A DNA stretch of 32,517 bases, from the NCBI GenBank assembly GCA_002435825.1, contig DIVL01000008.1, positions 1 to 32,517 on the forward strand, in the 5' to 3' direction. Positions 8,640 to 16,733 of the stretch are shown here, in pieces. The first letter of the stretch is position 1; every line of letters begins with the position of its first letter. Source of the DNA: Anaerolineaceae bacterium UBA6133 (GTDB lineage: Bacteria; Chloroflexota; Anaerolineae; Anaerolineales; Anaerolineaceae). The position numbers were made by a program, and so were the translations under genes. The notes beneath the pieces are model-generated. The model ran no database searches. It was given only the letters and a program-made list of their open reading frames with translations, and had not been told where the DNA came from.

Positions 8640-8828
8640 TTAAAAGCTGGCAATCGCCGTTTCAATTTGATTACGCAAAAATTTCGAGGAAGTAACGAGG
8701 CTGGATTCAATCTCACTCTTCCCATCATACCAGAATTCACCGGTAAACATGCGCACTCCCATGCCCCAAAGCACCTGGATACATTCCTGGTATTGGGTAT
8801 GCCCTGTGCCAAAAACCATGTTCCGCAG
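8640..8828 (-). pseudogene. C-terminal fragment of an UlaE-like L-xylulose-5-phosphate 3-epimerase
   Basis: This minus-strand frame has about 62 codons and ends in TAA at 8640-8642, just before the ptsH ribosome-binding site. It reads LRNMVFGTGHTQYQE, then VLWGMGVRMFTGEFWYD, then KFLRNQIETAIASF. From memory this matches the end of UlaE/SgbU 3-epimerases, where FGEG..DF, a YRG.F..EMW block and a closing helix occur in the same order. The rest of the gene, normally over 280 residues, is missing. The fragment runs directly into the start of an ulaG-like frame at 8827-8880, so both are best explained as the two ends of a large internal deletion. Confidence 0.6.
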
Positions 8829-8880
8829 GAAAAGTACTCATAACCCAGGATTCGCGTGTGACTTCGTCAATTTTGCTCAT
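8827..8880 (-). pseudogene. N-terminal fragment of an UlaG-like L-ascorbate-6-phosphate lactonase
   Basis: After a good aaggagaaatct site, ATG 8880 opens a frame reading MSKIDEVTRESWVMSTFP. This closely follows the start of UlaG (MSKV..ITRESWILSTFPEWG, recalled from E. coli). After 18 codons the similarity stops and the frame runs into unrelated codons and a stop. At the same point a different frame picks up UlaE-like sequence. The junction is at about 8822-8831. The intact translation start and ribosome-binding site show that this was an expressed gene. Confidence 0.65.
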
Positions 8881-8995
8881 AGATTTCTCCTTTTCATTTT
8901 TTCTCTATTTCCCCTTACGGGGAGCTAATTGGTTTATTGGTAAGCACCTTGCGGGCTTCCATTGGAACAGGGCGGTTCTCAGCCCTCGTATTGCA

Positions 8996-9997
8996 CTATT
9001 TCTTTGTTCCTTCTTCCAGTTTCTCAAGTCGGATGATCTCACGCACACAAGCCAGGTCTGTCACCAAAACATTGATGATTCCGGTCCTCAGAGCGCCCAG
9101 CATTGCGGCTCCTTTGCCTGCCCCACCAGAGACCAAAACTACGTTTTTCGCCTGGCGAAGCTCTTCCAGCGTCAAACTGACTACGCGCTGGTTAAATTCG
9201 GGGAAACAGGGCTTGCCGTGGATATCAAAGGCCTGGGCACACATGAAACCCACTGCTCCGCGTTCTCGTAAAGGTTCAAATTCACGCTCCGTGTCAATCC
9301 CAGACCAGAGATAGCTGAGGGTGTCCTTGTTCACTCCACCAACACCAGTCATGATCAAATCAGCCTTGCGAGCTTTGTCGAGCGCATAAGCTATCGCTGG
9401 CTGTTGTTTGATAAGCTGGCAGGCTTCGGGACTGTCCAACAAAAGCGGCGCATTTAGCGCTATACCTGTGGCGCCATACTTCTCGACCATGGTCCCCAGC
9501 AGCCTGGGAATGTTGATGACCGGATTTTGCACCAAAATGCCGCCGATCACCTGCACCACCTCCAGGTTAAGATAGGGGGCTGGTTTCAGCGCCGCGATAG
9601 TCTGTTCAATCGATTTACCCCAGGAGATGCCAACGATCTGGCGGGGTTTTAGTTGCTTATGAATGTAAGTGGCAGCCATCTCACCCATCAGGGTTCGCAT
9701 TTGAGCTTCATCATGACCGGTTGAATTGAGGATAAAGATTTCGTCGAGCTGAAACTTGCGCCTGAACATTTGCTCAAACTCAAAACATCTTTCGCCAAAG
9801 TGTCGGATATTAAAGGAGATTACGCCTTGCTCGCGAGCCATCGTCAACAATCTTGAGACCCTGGAACGTGAGATAAAAAACTTGTCTGCAATTTCTGACT
9901 GGGTCATTTCCTGCTCGTAGTAGAGCGAGCAAACTTCCGCCAGCATTTCCAGGCGCTGGGCTTTTCTGAGTTCGAGAACTTCTTCAGAAGAGAGCAA
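8996..9997 (-). CDS. SorC/DeoR-type sugar-binding transcriptional regulator
   Basis: This 333-residue protein has an N-terminal helix-turn-helix (about residues 27-56, MTQSEIADKFFISRSRVSRLLTMA split across the recognition helix). The long C-terminal effector domain is related to sugar-phosphate isomerases, with VGISWGKSI, GVGG and VSGGAGKGAAM blocks. SorC proteins bind phosphorylated sugars and control the adjacent sugar operon. The start is a TTG at 9997, chosen because cggagga lies six bases upstream and no ATG is nearby. The gene reads toward the ula-like scar, ptsH and ptsI, and is probably their regulator. A perfect palindrome at 10088-10101 is a likely binding site. Confidence 0.9.
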   Translation of the reverse strand: MLSSEEVLELRKAQRLEMLAEVCSLYYEQEMTQSEIADKFFISRSRVSRLLTMAREQGVISFNIRHFGERCFEFEQMFRRKFQLDEIFILNSTGHDEAQMRTLMGEMAATYIHKQLKPRQIVGISWGKSIEQTIAALKPAPYLNLEVVQVIGGILVQNPVINIPRLLGTMVEKYGATGIALNAPLLLDSPEACQLIKQQPAIAYALDKARKADLIMTGVGGVNKDTLSYLWSGIDTEREFEPLRERGAVGFMCAQAFDIHGKPCFPEFNQRVVSLTLEELRQAKNVVLVSGGAGKGAAMLGALRTGIINVLVTDLACVREIIRLEKLEEGTKK

Positions 9998-10054
9998 AGT
10001 TCCTCCGTGTCAAAAACCATCAACAAAACAATAGACGTATATAATATAGTAATT

Positions 10055-10101
10055 TTGTGCAATATTTACAATATTTCAGGGGCTTTTTGCACAATTGTGC
10101 A
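10055..10101. promoter_or_regulatory. Candidate operator/promoter of the SorC regulator
   Basis: A perfect 14-bp palindrome, tgcacaattgtgca (10088-10101), and a half-site ttgtgca (10055-10061) lie about 60-100 bases upstream of the regulator's start. The DNA between them and the gene is AT-rich (tatattatata on the minus strand) and could contain the -10 element. SorC regulators commonly bind such palindromes near their own promoter. The assignment rests on position and symmetry only. Confidence 0.5.
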
Positions 10102-10232
10102 GCAAGGTTGCCCAGATACGCTGCTCTGAGGAACTTTAACGGCTTTACCAACTATAAAGTTATGGAACGGCTGGGCGTCTTCGCAATTAATTTACACCGG
10201 ATTGACTGACAGATCCCCGTTTAACCGGGTTA

Positions 10233-10601
10233 TTAATGTGTTTCAATTTCGATTTTTCGCGCACGAATTTGCTTCACGCGCGGGCTATCAGGCTTGACCA
10301 GCAGCCAGAGGTGCCGGATTGCCGCCCCAGGCGCATGCGTGAGCATCCTTGGTCCGGCATAGCGCATTACCTCGCGAATCTGCTGGCGATAGTGTGGCTT
10401 GTAGCAGTGCACCGGACATTTGGCACAGACTGGCTTCTCAGGCAGAAATTGGCAGCGCTCCAGCCGTTGGTGCGCATAAACCTCCAGTTGCCTGCAATCC
10501 TCGCACAGCCCTTCTTTCTGGCCGTGCTTGCCCTGGCAATACAAACCAAGCATGAGGGAAATGGTTTCTTTCTCGGCGTTTAGAACTTTTTCTTTTTCCA
10601 T
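10233..10601 (-). CDS. YgbA-like, nitrous oxide-stimulated promoter family protein
   Basis: This small 122-residue Cys-rich protein has CxxC-type pairs (CQGKHGQKEGLCEDC and CAKCPVHCYKPHYR) and an RYAGPRML segment that matches the YgbA family. The cysteines suggest a bound metal or a nitrosylation target. The family is linked to nitrosative stress by name and by regulation in enterics, but its molecular role is not established. The ATG at 10601 has no Shine-Dalgarno sequence. Instead a TAAAAT (complement of 10611-10616) lies nine bases upstream, which hints at a leaderless transcript. Confidence 0.8.
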   Translation of the reverse strand: MEKEKVLNAEKETISLMLGLYCQGKHGQKEGLCEDCRQLEVYAHQRLERCQFLPEKPVCAKCPVHCYKPHYRQQIREVMRYAGPRMLTHAPGAAIRHLWLLVKPDSPRVKQIRARKIEIETH

Positions 10602-10627
10602 GAGGGAACTATTTTAGCGCATCTTTG

Positions 10628-10660
10628 GAATTTTGCCCCGCGTAGATCGGGGCAAAATTC
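10628..10660. terminator. Long perfect hairpin between ygbA-like and osmC genes
   Basis: A perfect 13-bp stem (10628-10640 with 10648-10660) with a seven-base loop lies just past the osmC stop codon. The arms end in aaaa/tttt, so an A-tract/T-tract is partly built into the stem. It probably ends osmC transcription despite the weak T-run that follows. Confidence 0.65.
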
Positions 10661-10686
10661 TTTGTTACTATCAACGCGATGCGAGC

Positions 10687-11109
10687 CTACGACACTAATT
10701 CCGCTTTGAGGGAGATTTCCACGCCGCCAAGAGCGCGTGAAACCGGGCAACCAAGTTTGGTCGCTTGGGCAATTTCGAGGAACTTCTCTTGTGAGATGCC
10801 TGGCACACTGGCTTTGCTCACCAGGTGGCTGCGGGTAATGGTTGCCTGGCCTTCAACGTTTCGCAGCGCCACATGGGCGGTGGTTTCGATCTTATCCGGC
10901 GGGAAGCCTGCCTCTGTCAATCCAGCGCTGAGCGCCATGGAATAACATCCGGCGTGTGCCGCCCCTAACAACTCTTCAGGGTTTGTCCCCTTTCCTTCTT
11001 CAAAACGGGAGGCAAAGGTGAAGGGTCCGTCAAAACCAGCAAAATGCATATTGCCTTTGCCAGCCTTGAGGGTGCCTTCCCAAATTGCGCTTGCTTTTCT
11101 GTCTGCCAT
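10687..11109 (-). CDS. osmC: OsmC-family peroxiredoxin
   Basis: OsmC proteins reduce organic hydroperoxides using two cysteines. I start at ATG 11109 (aaaggagctgatt just upstream), which gives 140 residues, the normal family length; the upstream in-frame extension lacks support. The two reactive cysteines are Cys55 in AAHAGCYSM and Cys121 in KLGCPVSRAL, both in family-typical contexts. The ISLKAELVS end matches the last strand. The RKASAIWEGTLKAGKG start favours OsmC over Ohr, but the two cannot be separated with certainty by eye. It stands alone between two hairpins. Confidence 0.92.
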   Translation of the reverse strand: MADRKASAIWEGTLKAGKGNMHFAGFDGPFTFASRFEEGKGTNPEELLGAAHAGCYSMALSAGLTEAGFPPDKIETTAHVALRNVEGQATITRSHLVSKASVPGISQEKFLEIAQATKLGCPVSRALGGVEISLKAELVS

Positions 11110-11191
11110 AATCAGCTCCTTTTCCTTTATCTTGCTGACTTTCATGATAGCGAAAGTCCGTCTGTCGTGCAATTAGCTGTATAGCCACAAC

Positions 11192-11220
11192 AAAAACCCC
11201 CTCTGCATTTAGAGGGGGTT
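11192..11220 (-). terminator. Intrinsic terminator of glutamate dehydrogenase
   Basis: A perfect 10-bp stem (11195-11204 with 11211-11220) with a six-base loop is followed on the minus strand by a run of T (tttttgttg). It lies 20 bases beyond the gdhA stop codon. Confidence 0.9.
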
Positions 11221-11239
11221 GTGGTCTAAAAAAATATGG

Positions 11240-12529
11240 TTAGGAGATCCAGCCGCGCAGTTTCATCGACTTGACAACTTTGTCAATGCTGACCATATAG
11301 GCTGCATCGCGCATGTAAACCTTCTTGCTGAGAGACATGTCCAGCACGGATTTGAAGGCATCCGTCATCTTGTGATTCAGGCGTTCCAGCACCTCTTCGC
11401 GTCCCCAGTAGAAGTTCTGGTCGTTCTGCACGCTTTCGAAGTACGAAACTGTCACGCCGCCAGCGTTGCACAGGAAGTCAGGGATGACGAAGACGCCATT
11501 TTGCTCCAGCACCACATCCGCTTCAGGAGTAGTGGGTCCGTTGGCAGCTTCCGCCAAGATCTTGACATTCTTGCTGATCTTCTTGACGCTCTCAGCGTTG
11601 ATCTGACCTTCAATGGCTGCGGGAATGAGCACATCCACATCCTTGGATAGCCACGCGTCGCCATCTTCGACGATGTAGCCAGCTTCCTGAGCCTTTTCTT
11701 TGTCGATGGTCCCATATTGGTCAGTGATGCTCATGAGGAACATCGGATCCACCCCTTCTTCTTTGCAGAAGGTGTGGGATTTCTTGTCTTTGCGATCCCA
11801 GCAGGATACGCAAACGACTTTGCCGCCCAGGAACTGGCGGAATCCAATCGCGGCATACTGGGCAACGTTGCCGAAGCCCTGGATGGAGACGGAGGTGGTT
11901 GTGGGGTCAATGCCCAGGTGTTTCATGGCTTCGCGCACGGTGAAGATCACGCCAAAACCAGTTGCTTCGGTGCGGCCTTCAGAACCACCGCCGCCGAGAG
12001 GCTTGCCCGTGATGGTGCCGGGGGTATAGTTGCCAACAATTGTGGAGTACTCGTCCATCATCCAGCCCATCATCTGGGGCGTCGTACCAACGTCCGGCGC
12101 AGGCACGTCCTGGCGGGGACCGATGTTCTTCCACATAATACGCACAAAGCCGCGCACCAGGCGTTCCTTTTCACCGTCAGAGAGCGTGGAGGGATCCACC
12201 ACAACGCCGCCCTTGCCGCCACCCAGGGGGATGTCGGCCACGGCGCATTTCCAGGTCATCCACATAGCCAGGGCGCGCACAGTATCGGCAGTTTCGTTGG
12301 CTGCGAAGCGCAAGCCGCCCTTATTCGGACCGCGGGCATCGTTGTGCTGAACACGGAAACCCTCGAAAACCCTGATGGTGCCGTCGTCCATGCGCACCGG
12401 GATACGGAAGTGGAATTCCCGTGCCGGAAATCGCAGAAAATCCCTGATTTCCTGGCTGAGCTCAAGCTGATCAGCGACTTTATCGAATTGAGCCTGAGCC
12501 ATTTCAAAAGCGTTTGTACTTCCTGACAT
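11240..12529 (-). CDS. gdhA: Glutamate dehydrogenase (Glu/Leu/Phe/Val dehydrogenase family)
   Basis: This 429-residue enzyme interconverts glutamate with 2-oxoglutarate and ammonia using NAD(P). Its length fits the hexameric catabolic-type enzymes. Landmarks are GPNKGGLRF, the catalytic-Lys block PLGGGKGGVVVDP, PAPDVGTTPQMMGWMMDEY, the Rossmann segment VSIQGFGNVAQYAA and the C-terminal DFLCNAGGVTVSYFESVQN. An aaaaaaggag site precedes ATG 12529. A good promoter lies about 140 bases upstream (12668-12696) and a terminator follows, so it is a single-gene unit. Coenzyme preference cannot be read reliably; a Cys-Trp-Asp follows the second beta strand, where an acidic residue tends to favour NAD. 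Confidence 0.95.
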   Translation of the reverse strand: MSGSTNAFEMAQAQFDKVADQLELSQEIRDFLRFPAREFHFRIPVRMDDGTIRVFEGFRVQHNDARGPNKGGLRFAANETADTVRALAMWMTWKCAVADIPLGGGKGGVVVDPSTLSDGEKERLVRGFVRIMWKNIGPRQDVPAPDVGTTPQMMGWMMDEYSTIVGNYTPGTITGKPLGGGGSEGRTEATGFGVIFTVREAMKHLGIDPTTTSVSIQGFGNVAQYAAIGFRQFLGGKVVCVSCWDRKDKKSHTFCKEEGVDPMFLMSITDQYGTIDKEKAQEAGYIVEDGDAWLSKDVDVLIPAAIEGQINAESVKKISKNVKILAEAANGPTTPEADVVLEQNGVFVIPDFLCNAGGVTVSYFESVQNDQNFYWGREEVLERLNHKMTDAFKSVLDMSLSKKVYMRDAAYMVSIDKVVKSMKLRGWIS

Positions 12530-12667
12530 ATAAATTCTCCTTTTTTATCCTGTTTGGAAATTGGAACAAAAATGACGTCCAAAGCGAATGCTCTGCCCGT
12601 CATAGGTTAGATGAGGTTGTTGATCACGTCCGTGTGACATCAAATTCCTCGATATTTTGATAACTTA

Positions 12668-12696
12668 ACCTTATCCCAAATTACCCTTTTGGTCAA
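12668..12696 (-). promoter_or_regulatory. Sigma-70-like promoter of gdhA
   Basis: On the minus strand a -35 TTGACC (complement of 12691-12696) and a -10 TAAGGT (complement of 12668-12673) are separated by 17 bases. This implies a 5' leader of about 130 bases. The rest of the gap 12530-12861 holds no gene that I can support. Confidence 0.55.
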
Positions 12697-12816
12697 GCAA
12701 CTGGTGTGAAGGCAAGAGTCAGCAGGGATCACCTTATGGCAACTTCAGCTTCACAACCCAACGCCACAACTTTCTCCACTCATGACCCGCCCTCCGGAAC
12801 ATGCAAAGGTATTTAT

Positions 12817-12847
12817 AAAAAAATAACCCGGGGTTCGCCCGGGCTAT
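12817..12847 (-). terminator. Intrinsic terminator of the GNAT gene
   Basis: A 10-bp stem with one mismatch (12823-12832 with 12838-12847), strongly GC-rich at its centre, is followed on the minus strand by seven T (complement of 12817-12823). It begins 15 bases past the GNAT stop codon. Confidence 0.88.
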
Positions 12848-12861
12848 TCCTATCGATAACG

Positions 12862-13440
12862 CTATTTCAATTCCAAAACGTAAGTATGCACACCGTTGGT
12901 CTCTGAGACCTCTTTGAAACCAAGCTCTGCGTACATTTTCGGCACGCCGTGATATTGGCGCTGGGGATGGGCGCTCCAAACAAACGGTCTGCCGATAATC
13001 CGGTCAAATCCCTCCTGGCGGCTCTTTTCGACCGCTTCTGCCAGCATCTTGTCCGCCAATCCCTGCCCGCGATACTCCGGATGGATCACAAAGCAAACCA
13101 CCATCGCGCTGCGTCCCGGGAAGTTTTGGAGCTCCTCATCCTGCTTGAGCAGGGCGTAATTATTGACGTCATTGACGTTGACCCAACCCACCATCTCTTC
13201 GCCATCCAAAGCGACCAAACCGTGCATCAAACCGTTCTTGATATTTTCTTCTGCCAGAGCTTTATTCTGCCCGGCAGTGCGTTCGCGCCATTCAGCGCTG
13301 CTGCAATCTACATGATAGTACTGGCAATAACAAAAATGCCAATGCTCAGCATGGCTGTAATCCATCTCACTCAAAAAAGAGGTGAATTGTTCCGCCGTAT
13401 CCGGGCTGAGGGGTTTTATTTGCAGGTCATTTATCGACAT
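12862..13440 (-). CDS. GNAT-family N-acetyltransferase
   Basis: This 192-residue protein is started at ATG 13440 (ggag 11 bases upstream); a TTG 27 bases further out is less likely. The acetyl-CoA-binding motif A is clear as VVCFVIHPEYRGQGLADKML (residues about 119-138), with the Q/R-x-x-G-x-G/A pattern. The C-terminal MYAELGFKEV block is typical of GNAT fold ends. The N-terminal region has unusual clustered aromatic and Cys residues (HWHFCYCQYYHVDC). The acceptor substrate is unknown. It is transcribed alone. Confidence 0.88.
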   Translation of the reverse strand: MSINDLQIKPLSPDTAEQFTSFLSEMDYSHAEHWHFCYCQYYHVDCSSAEWRERTAGQNKALAEENIKNGLMHGLVALDGEEMVGWVNVNDVNNYALLKQDEELQNFPGRSAMVVCFVIHPEYRGQGLADKMLAEAVEKSRQEGFDRIIGRPFVWSAHPQRQYHGVPKMYAELGFKEVSETNGVHTYVLELK

Positions 13441-13521
13441 ACTCTCACACTCCACGTTTTTCTTCAATAAACGAATCTTACCAGTTCACACACCCTTTTC
13501 CCACAAAAAAGTTGCGCAAAC

Positions 13522-14682
13522 TCACCCGATTCGCTTCACAAAACGATCAATCCGCACCAGGGCTTCCTCGAGCTTTTCATAGGAAGTGGCGTAGGAAACA
13601 CGCGCAAAACCTATGCCGGCATCCCCAAAGGAATTCCCCGGTACCATTGCCACATGTTCTTCTTTCAGAAGGCGATTGCAGAATTCATCTTCGCTTAGCC
13701 CGGTCGAGCGCAGGTCCGGAAAGGCATAAAAGGCTCCCTTGGGTTCGAATGTCTTGAGACCGATCGCATTCAAGCCACTAACAACAAGCTTGCGGCGCCG
13801 ATCGTATTCCCGCAGCATTTCCTGCACGTAAGGTTCACCAATCATCAATGCGGACAGAGCAGCGTACTGGGAGATCGTGGGCGCGGACATGATGGAATAC
13901 TGATGGACGCGGACCATACCGGCAATAATTTCTTTCGGTCCGGCGGCGTAGCCGATGCGCCAGCCAGTCATGGCATAAGCTTTTGAGAAGCCGCCCATCA
14001 GCACGGTGCGCTCCTGCATGCCAGGCAAACTGGGAAAACACACATGCTCGGTGCCATAAACCAGGCGGTTATAGATTTCATCAGAGATGACCATCAGGTC
14101 ATGTTTTTGGACCAGGGCGGCAAGTCTCACAAGAAATTCGCGTGGATAAACGGCACCGGTTGGGTTGCTGGGACTGCCGATAAAAATCGCGCGCGTTTTG
14201 GGGGTGATGGCGGCTTCGATATTCTCGATGCGGGGAACAAAGTTGTCTTCCGCGAAGGCTGGCACTTCCACCGGCACGCCGCCCGCGAGCGCAACTTCAG
14301 CTTGATAGGATACAAAGCACGGGGTTGGAATGATGACTTCATCATCGGGATCCAGTATTGCCGCAAACACAAGGTAGAGTGCTTCGGAAACCCCCACCGT
14401 CACGATGATTTCGGACTCTGCAAAATACTCAACATCATAGAGGCGTTTGAGATGGTCACTAATCGCTTGCCGAAGCACCAGCAGCCCATTGTTGGAGGTG
14501 TAGTGAGTTTCACCCCGCCTTAGCGCTTCAATGCCCGCCTGAATAACAGGCTTGGGTGTGTCGAAATCCGGCTCGCCAATGCCCAATGAAATAACCTCTT
14601 TCATTGTTGCCGCAATATCAAAGAATTTGCGGATACCGGATGGTTTTAGTCTTGCTACCTTTCCAGATAATCTGACTGCCAT
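13522..14682 (-). CDS. Class I/II pyridoxal-phosphate aminotransferase
   Basis: This 386-residue enzyme is started at ATG 14682, directly after aaaaaaggagagtgc. The longer frame to 14757 overlaps the upstream gene and is not used. It has the fold-type I landmarks: SLGIGEPDFDTP, the Y-S/T-N-N-G loop, GSPSNPTGAVY, DEIYNRLVYG, and the PLP-binding Lys234 in GGFSKAYAMTGWRIGY. The closing Arg is in FARVSYATS. This resembles aspartate- or aromatic-type aminotransferases of the subgroup Igamma; the amino donor cannot be fixed. It sits 31 bases after a sugar nucleotidyltransferase and probably shares its promoter. Confidence 0.92.
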   Translation of the reverse strand: MAVRLSGKVARLKPSGIRKFFDIAATMKEVISLGIGEPDFDTPKPVIQAGIEALRRGETHYTSNNGLLVLRQAISDHLKRLYDVEYFAESEIIVTVGVSEALYLVFAAILDPDDEVIIPTPCFVSYQAEVALAGGVPVEVPAFAEDNFVPRIENIEAAITPKTRAIFIGSPSNPTGAVYPREFLVRLAALVQKHDLMVISDEIYNRLVYGTEHVCFPSLPGMQERTVLMGGFSKAYAMTGWRIGYAAGPKEIIAGMVRVHQYSIMSAPTISQYAALSALMIGEPYVQEMLREYDRRRKLVVSGLNAIGLKTFEPKGAFYAFPDLRSTGLSEDEFCNRLLKEEHVAMVPGNSFGDAGIGFARVSYATSYEKLEEALVRIDRFVKRIG

Positions 14683-14713
14683 GCACTCTCCTTTTTTATC
14701 CAGTTGTATTTTT

Positions 14714-15727
14714 TTACCAATTTGCCCAGGAGTTGTCTCCCAGGTTAAATTTGCCAATTAATCCGTTCACAACCACATCGTAGCCAAGCAAGGAGCCTTC
14801 GAGGTTGGCATTGGTAATGTGGGCTCCAGGGCTGAGGATGGAGTCGCGGATGGAGCTGTGCTGCACGAGGCTGCCTGCTCCCACCGAAACGTATGGACCA
14901 ATGATGGAGGTGCTCACACGCGCGTCAGGATGAATAAAAACCGGTGGAATGATGACCGTGTCTTCCAACTGACCCGGAACCGGTTCACGACCACACCCAT
15001 TCTCGAGCAAATAGCGGTTGGTATCCAGGAGGGCTTCAGAAGTGCCAGCATCCAACCAGGTCTTCACCTGTTCGATACGCATCGGCAGAGTTTTCTCAAG
15101 CATCAGGTTGATCGCGTCAACCAGGAAATATTCCCCTTTGAGGGAGATCTTCTTCTGGACTTGCTCTTCAATGGCTTTAACCAAATTATTGCCATTCGGG
15201 AAATAATAGCAGCCTACAACCGCCAGGTTATTGTTCAAGTCGTTGGGTTTTTCGATCAGGCGCAAGACCTGTCCACTGGCATCGACCTCCGCCACACCGA
15301 AACGGCGCGGGTCGGGCACGGCTTTGACCCAGGTGATTGCCTGCGGCTGGCGTTCGGCAAGGAAGGAAAAATCGTTATCGATCAGTGTGTCCGAAAATAG
15401 CACGAGCGCTTCACCGGATAAAAATTCACGCGCATGCCAGAGGGCATCCGACTGACCCTTCTTTTCCGGCTGCTCAATGTAATTTACTTTAACGTGAGGA
15501 TAAACCTTCTGCATGTGGGCACGGATCAGGGTTTCCTGCCCGGGTGACATGACAAAAACGTATTCAACATCATCCCTGTCCGCAATTGATTTGAACATCG
15601 CAAGGAGGTGATCGAGCACAGTTGCTCCAGCCAATGAGACCAGCGGCTTTGGTCGGCTCCAGGTAAGGGGGCGCAACCTGCTGCCCAAACCTGCCATTGG
15701 GATGATGATGCTGAGTTTATCAGACAT
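14714..15727 (-). CDS. Sugar-phosphate nucleotidyltransferase with C-terminal beta-helix
   Basis: This 337-residue protein starts after a strong caggaggg site. Its N-terminal domain has the nucleotide-binding signature MAGLGSRLRPLTWSRPKPLV (G-x-G-x-R...K-P), the LFSDTLIDND metal-binding strand and a KGEYFLVDAIN block. It should join a sugar-1-phosphate to an NTP. Residues about 255-337 form hexapeptide-like turns (VFIHPDARVSTSIIGPYVSVGAGS) typical of a left-handed beta-helix, as in glucose-1-phosphate thymidylyltransferase or GlmU-like proteins. The substrate is unknown. A near-consensus promoter at 15773-15802 drives this gene and the aminotransferase. Confidence 0.9.
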   Translation of the reverse strand: MSDKLSIIIPMAGLGSRLRPLTWSRPKPLVSLAGATVLDHLLAMFKSIADRDDVEYVFVMSPGQETLIRAHMQKVYPHVKVNYIEQPEKKGQSDALWHAREFLSGEALVLFSDTLIDNDFSFLAERQPQAITWVKAVPDPRRFGVAEVDASGQVLRLIEKPNDLNNNLAVVGCYYFPNGNNLVKAIEEQVQKKISLKGEYFLVDAINLMLEKTLPMRIEQVKTWLDAGTSEALLDTNRYLLENGCGREPVPGQLEDTVIIPPVFIHPDARVSTSIIGPYVSVGAGSLVQHSSIRDSILSPGAHITNANLEGSLLGYDVVVNGLIGKFNLGDNSWANW

Positions 15728-15772
15728 AACTGCCCTCCTGAATATTTTCCACTTTTTTGTGTGGTCGGGTTC

Positions 15773-15802
15773 ATTATATCCTCATCGAGAAAAAGGAGTC
15801 AA
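15773..15802 (-). promoter_or_regulatory. Near-consensus sigma-70 promoter of the nucleotidyltransferase operon
   Basis: On the minus strand a -35 TTGACT (complement of 15797-15802) and a perfect -10 TATAAT (complement of 15773-15778) are separated by 18 bases. It lies about 45 bases upstream of the start codon at 15727. Confidence 0.85.
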
Positions 15803-15916
15803 TTAAGGCACCACAGCGGCCCCGCTTTTGCGTGTAACTTTTTTTCGGGTTTTTATGGCATATGAGGTAGCGTAACAATTGCAGGAAAGATGGTCAGGTA
15901 AAGCTGCTCACCACGA

Positions 15917-16681
15917 TTATGGTGCGTAAATGACCAAATTGGAAATGGAAAAAGTTGCCGCGTTGCTGCCCGCCCCCTGTGCGATGACCCCCAAAGCGCC
16001 GCTTAAATCGCTCCGTGTCTGCAGGGAGTATTGCTCAACCCCATTCGCAAACACCCTGAGCTGCCCAGCCTCCGCCCAAACCGCTATGCGATTGCTGGCT
16101 GGCGCGCCAGGCTGCAGCTTGCGCGCGGTCTGCCAATTCAACAGACGCCCGATGCTGGCACTTAGCTGCCGATCCGCCATGACCTCGCCCTGGCAATTAA
16201 ACCAGATCCGGAAGGTTCCCGAGGTGCTGTTGCGCCAAAGGATCAATCCGTATTGATCCGCATCGCTGCACATCAAAACATCCATGGTGAGTTCCAGGTA
16301 AAAACTTCCCGGAAGGACGTGGTCACTGATGCTAACAAGCGGCGTTCTGCCTGCTGGCAGCGCCAGCGAGAGCGAGTTTGGCTCATAGGCTGCCGTTCCC
16401 GCGGAACCGCTGTTTTCCTGCCAGTGGCTCTGATCGCTGAAGTCGTCAGTTGTCAATAAAGGCCAGCTCACCGGCACTTCAGAGATCTGTGTCGGCAAAC
16501 CTCCAACCTCCGTGGCACTGCGTGTGGGAGTTGGCGTGCTGGGAAACCAGTCGATGGTAGGGCTGGGAGACAAAACCAGGGTAGGTTGAGGCTCCGCAGT
16601 CGCGGTAGTCACTGCGGTCTGCCCCGCACAGGCAGACAACAGTAAAAGGACTAACACAAACAGCCAGTTCAATTTCAACAT
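15917..16681 (-). CDS. Exported lipoprotein with laminin-G/DUF1080-like sugar-binding fold
   Basis: This 254-residue protein has a classic lipoprotein signal: a hydrophobic stretch, then the lipobox LLSAC with the lipidated Cys at residue 18. A Thr/Pro/Ser-rich linker (about 20-70) follows. The rest is beta-rich, with segments such as DDFSDQSHWQ, YGLILWRNSTSGTFRIWF, NRIAVWAEAGQLRVFANG and GALGVIAQGAGSNAATFSISNLVIY. These are typical of concanavalin-like 3-keto-disaccharide-hydrolase/DUF1080 domains. It probably sits outside the membrane and binds glycans. It is transcribed away from the IS-bounded island and was probably once the divergent neighbour of the LysM gene at 21544. Confidence 0.82.
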   Translation of the reverse strand: MLKLNWLFVLVLLLLSACAGQTAVTTATAEPQPTLVLSPSPTIDWFPSTPTPTRSATEVGGLPTQISEVPVSWPLLTTDDFSDQSHWQENSGSAGTAAYEPNSLSLALPAGRTPLVSISDHVLPGSFYLELTMDVLMCSDADQYGLILWRNSTSGTFRIWFNCQGEVMADRQLSASIGRLLNWQTARKLQPGAPASNRIAVWAEAGQLRVFANGVEQYSLQTRSDLSGALGVIAQGAGSNAATFSISNLVIYAP

Positions 16682-16712
16682 GTTTCAATTTTACTAAAAA
16701 GCTGCGATCCTA

Positions 16713-16725
16713 TCTGGCTGTTGAT
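16713..16725 (+). repeat. Left copy of a 13-bp direct repeat bounding the glnA-glmS island
   Basis: tctggctgttgat occurs here and, identically, at 21484-21496. The two copies lie just outside the truncated left IS remnant and just outside the end of the right IS remnant. An exact 13-bp match at these two positions is unlikely by chance and looks like a target duplication or a recombination scar. Confidence 0.6.
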
Positions 16726-16733
16726 TGTCAATG

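Noticed and set aside
11717..12526. 269-residue plus-strand open frame
   Set aside because: It lies fully antisense to glutamate dehydrogenase, has no family motifs, and is a composition shadow.
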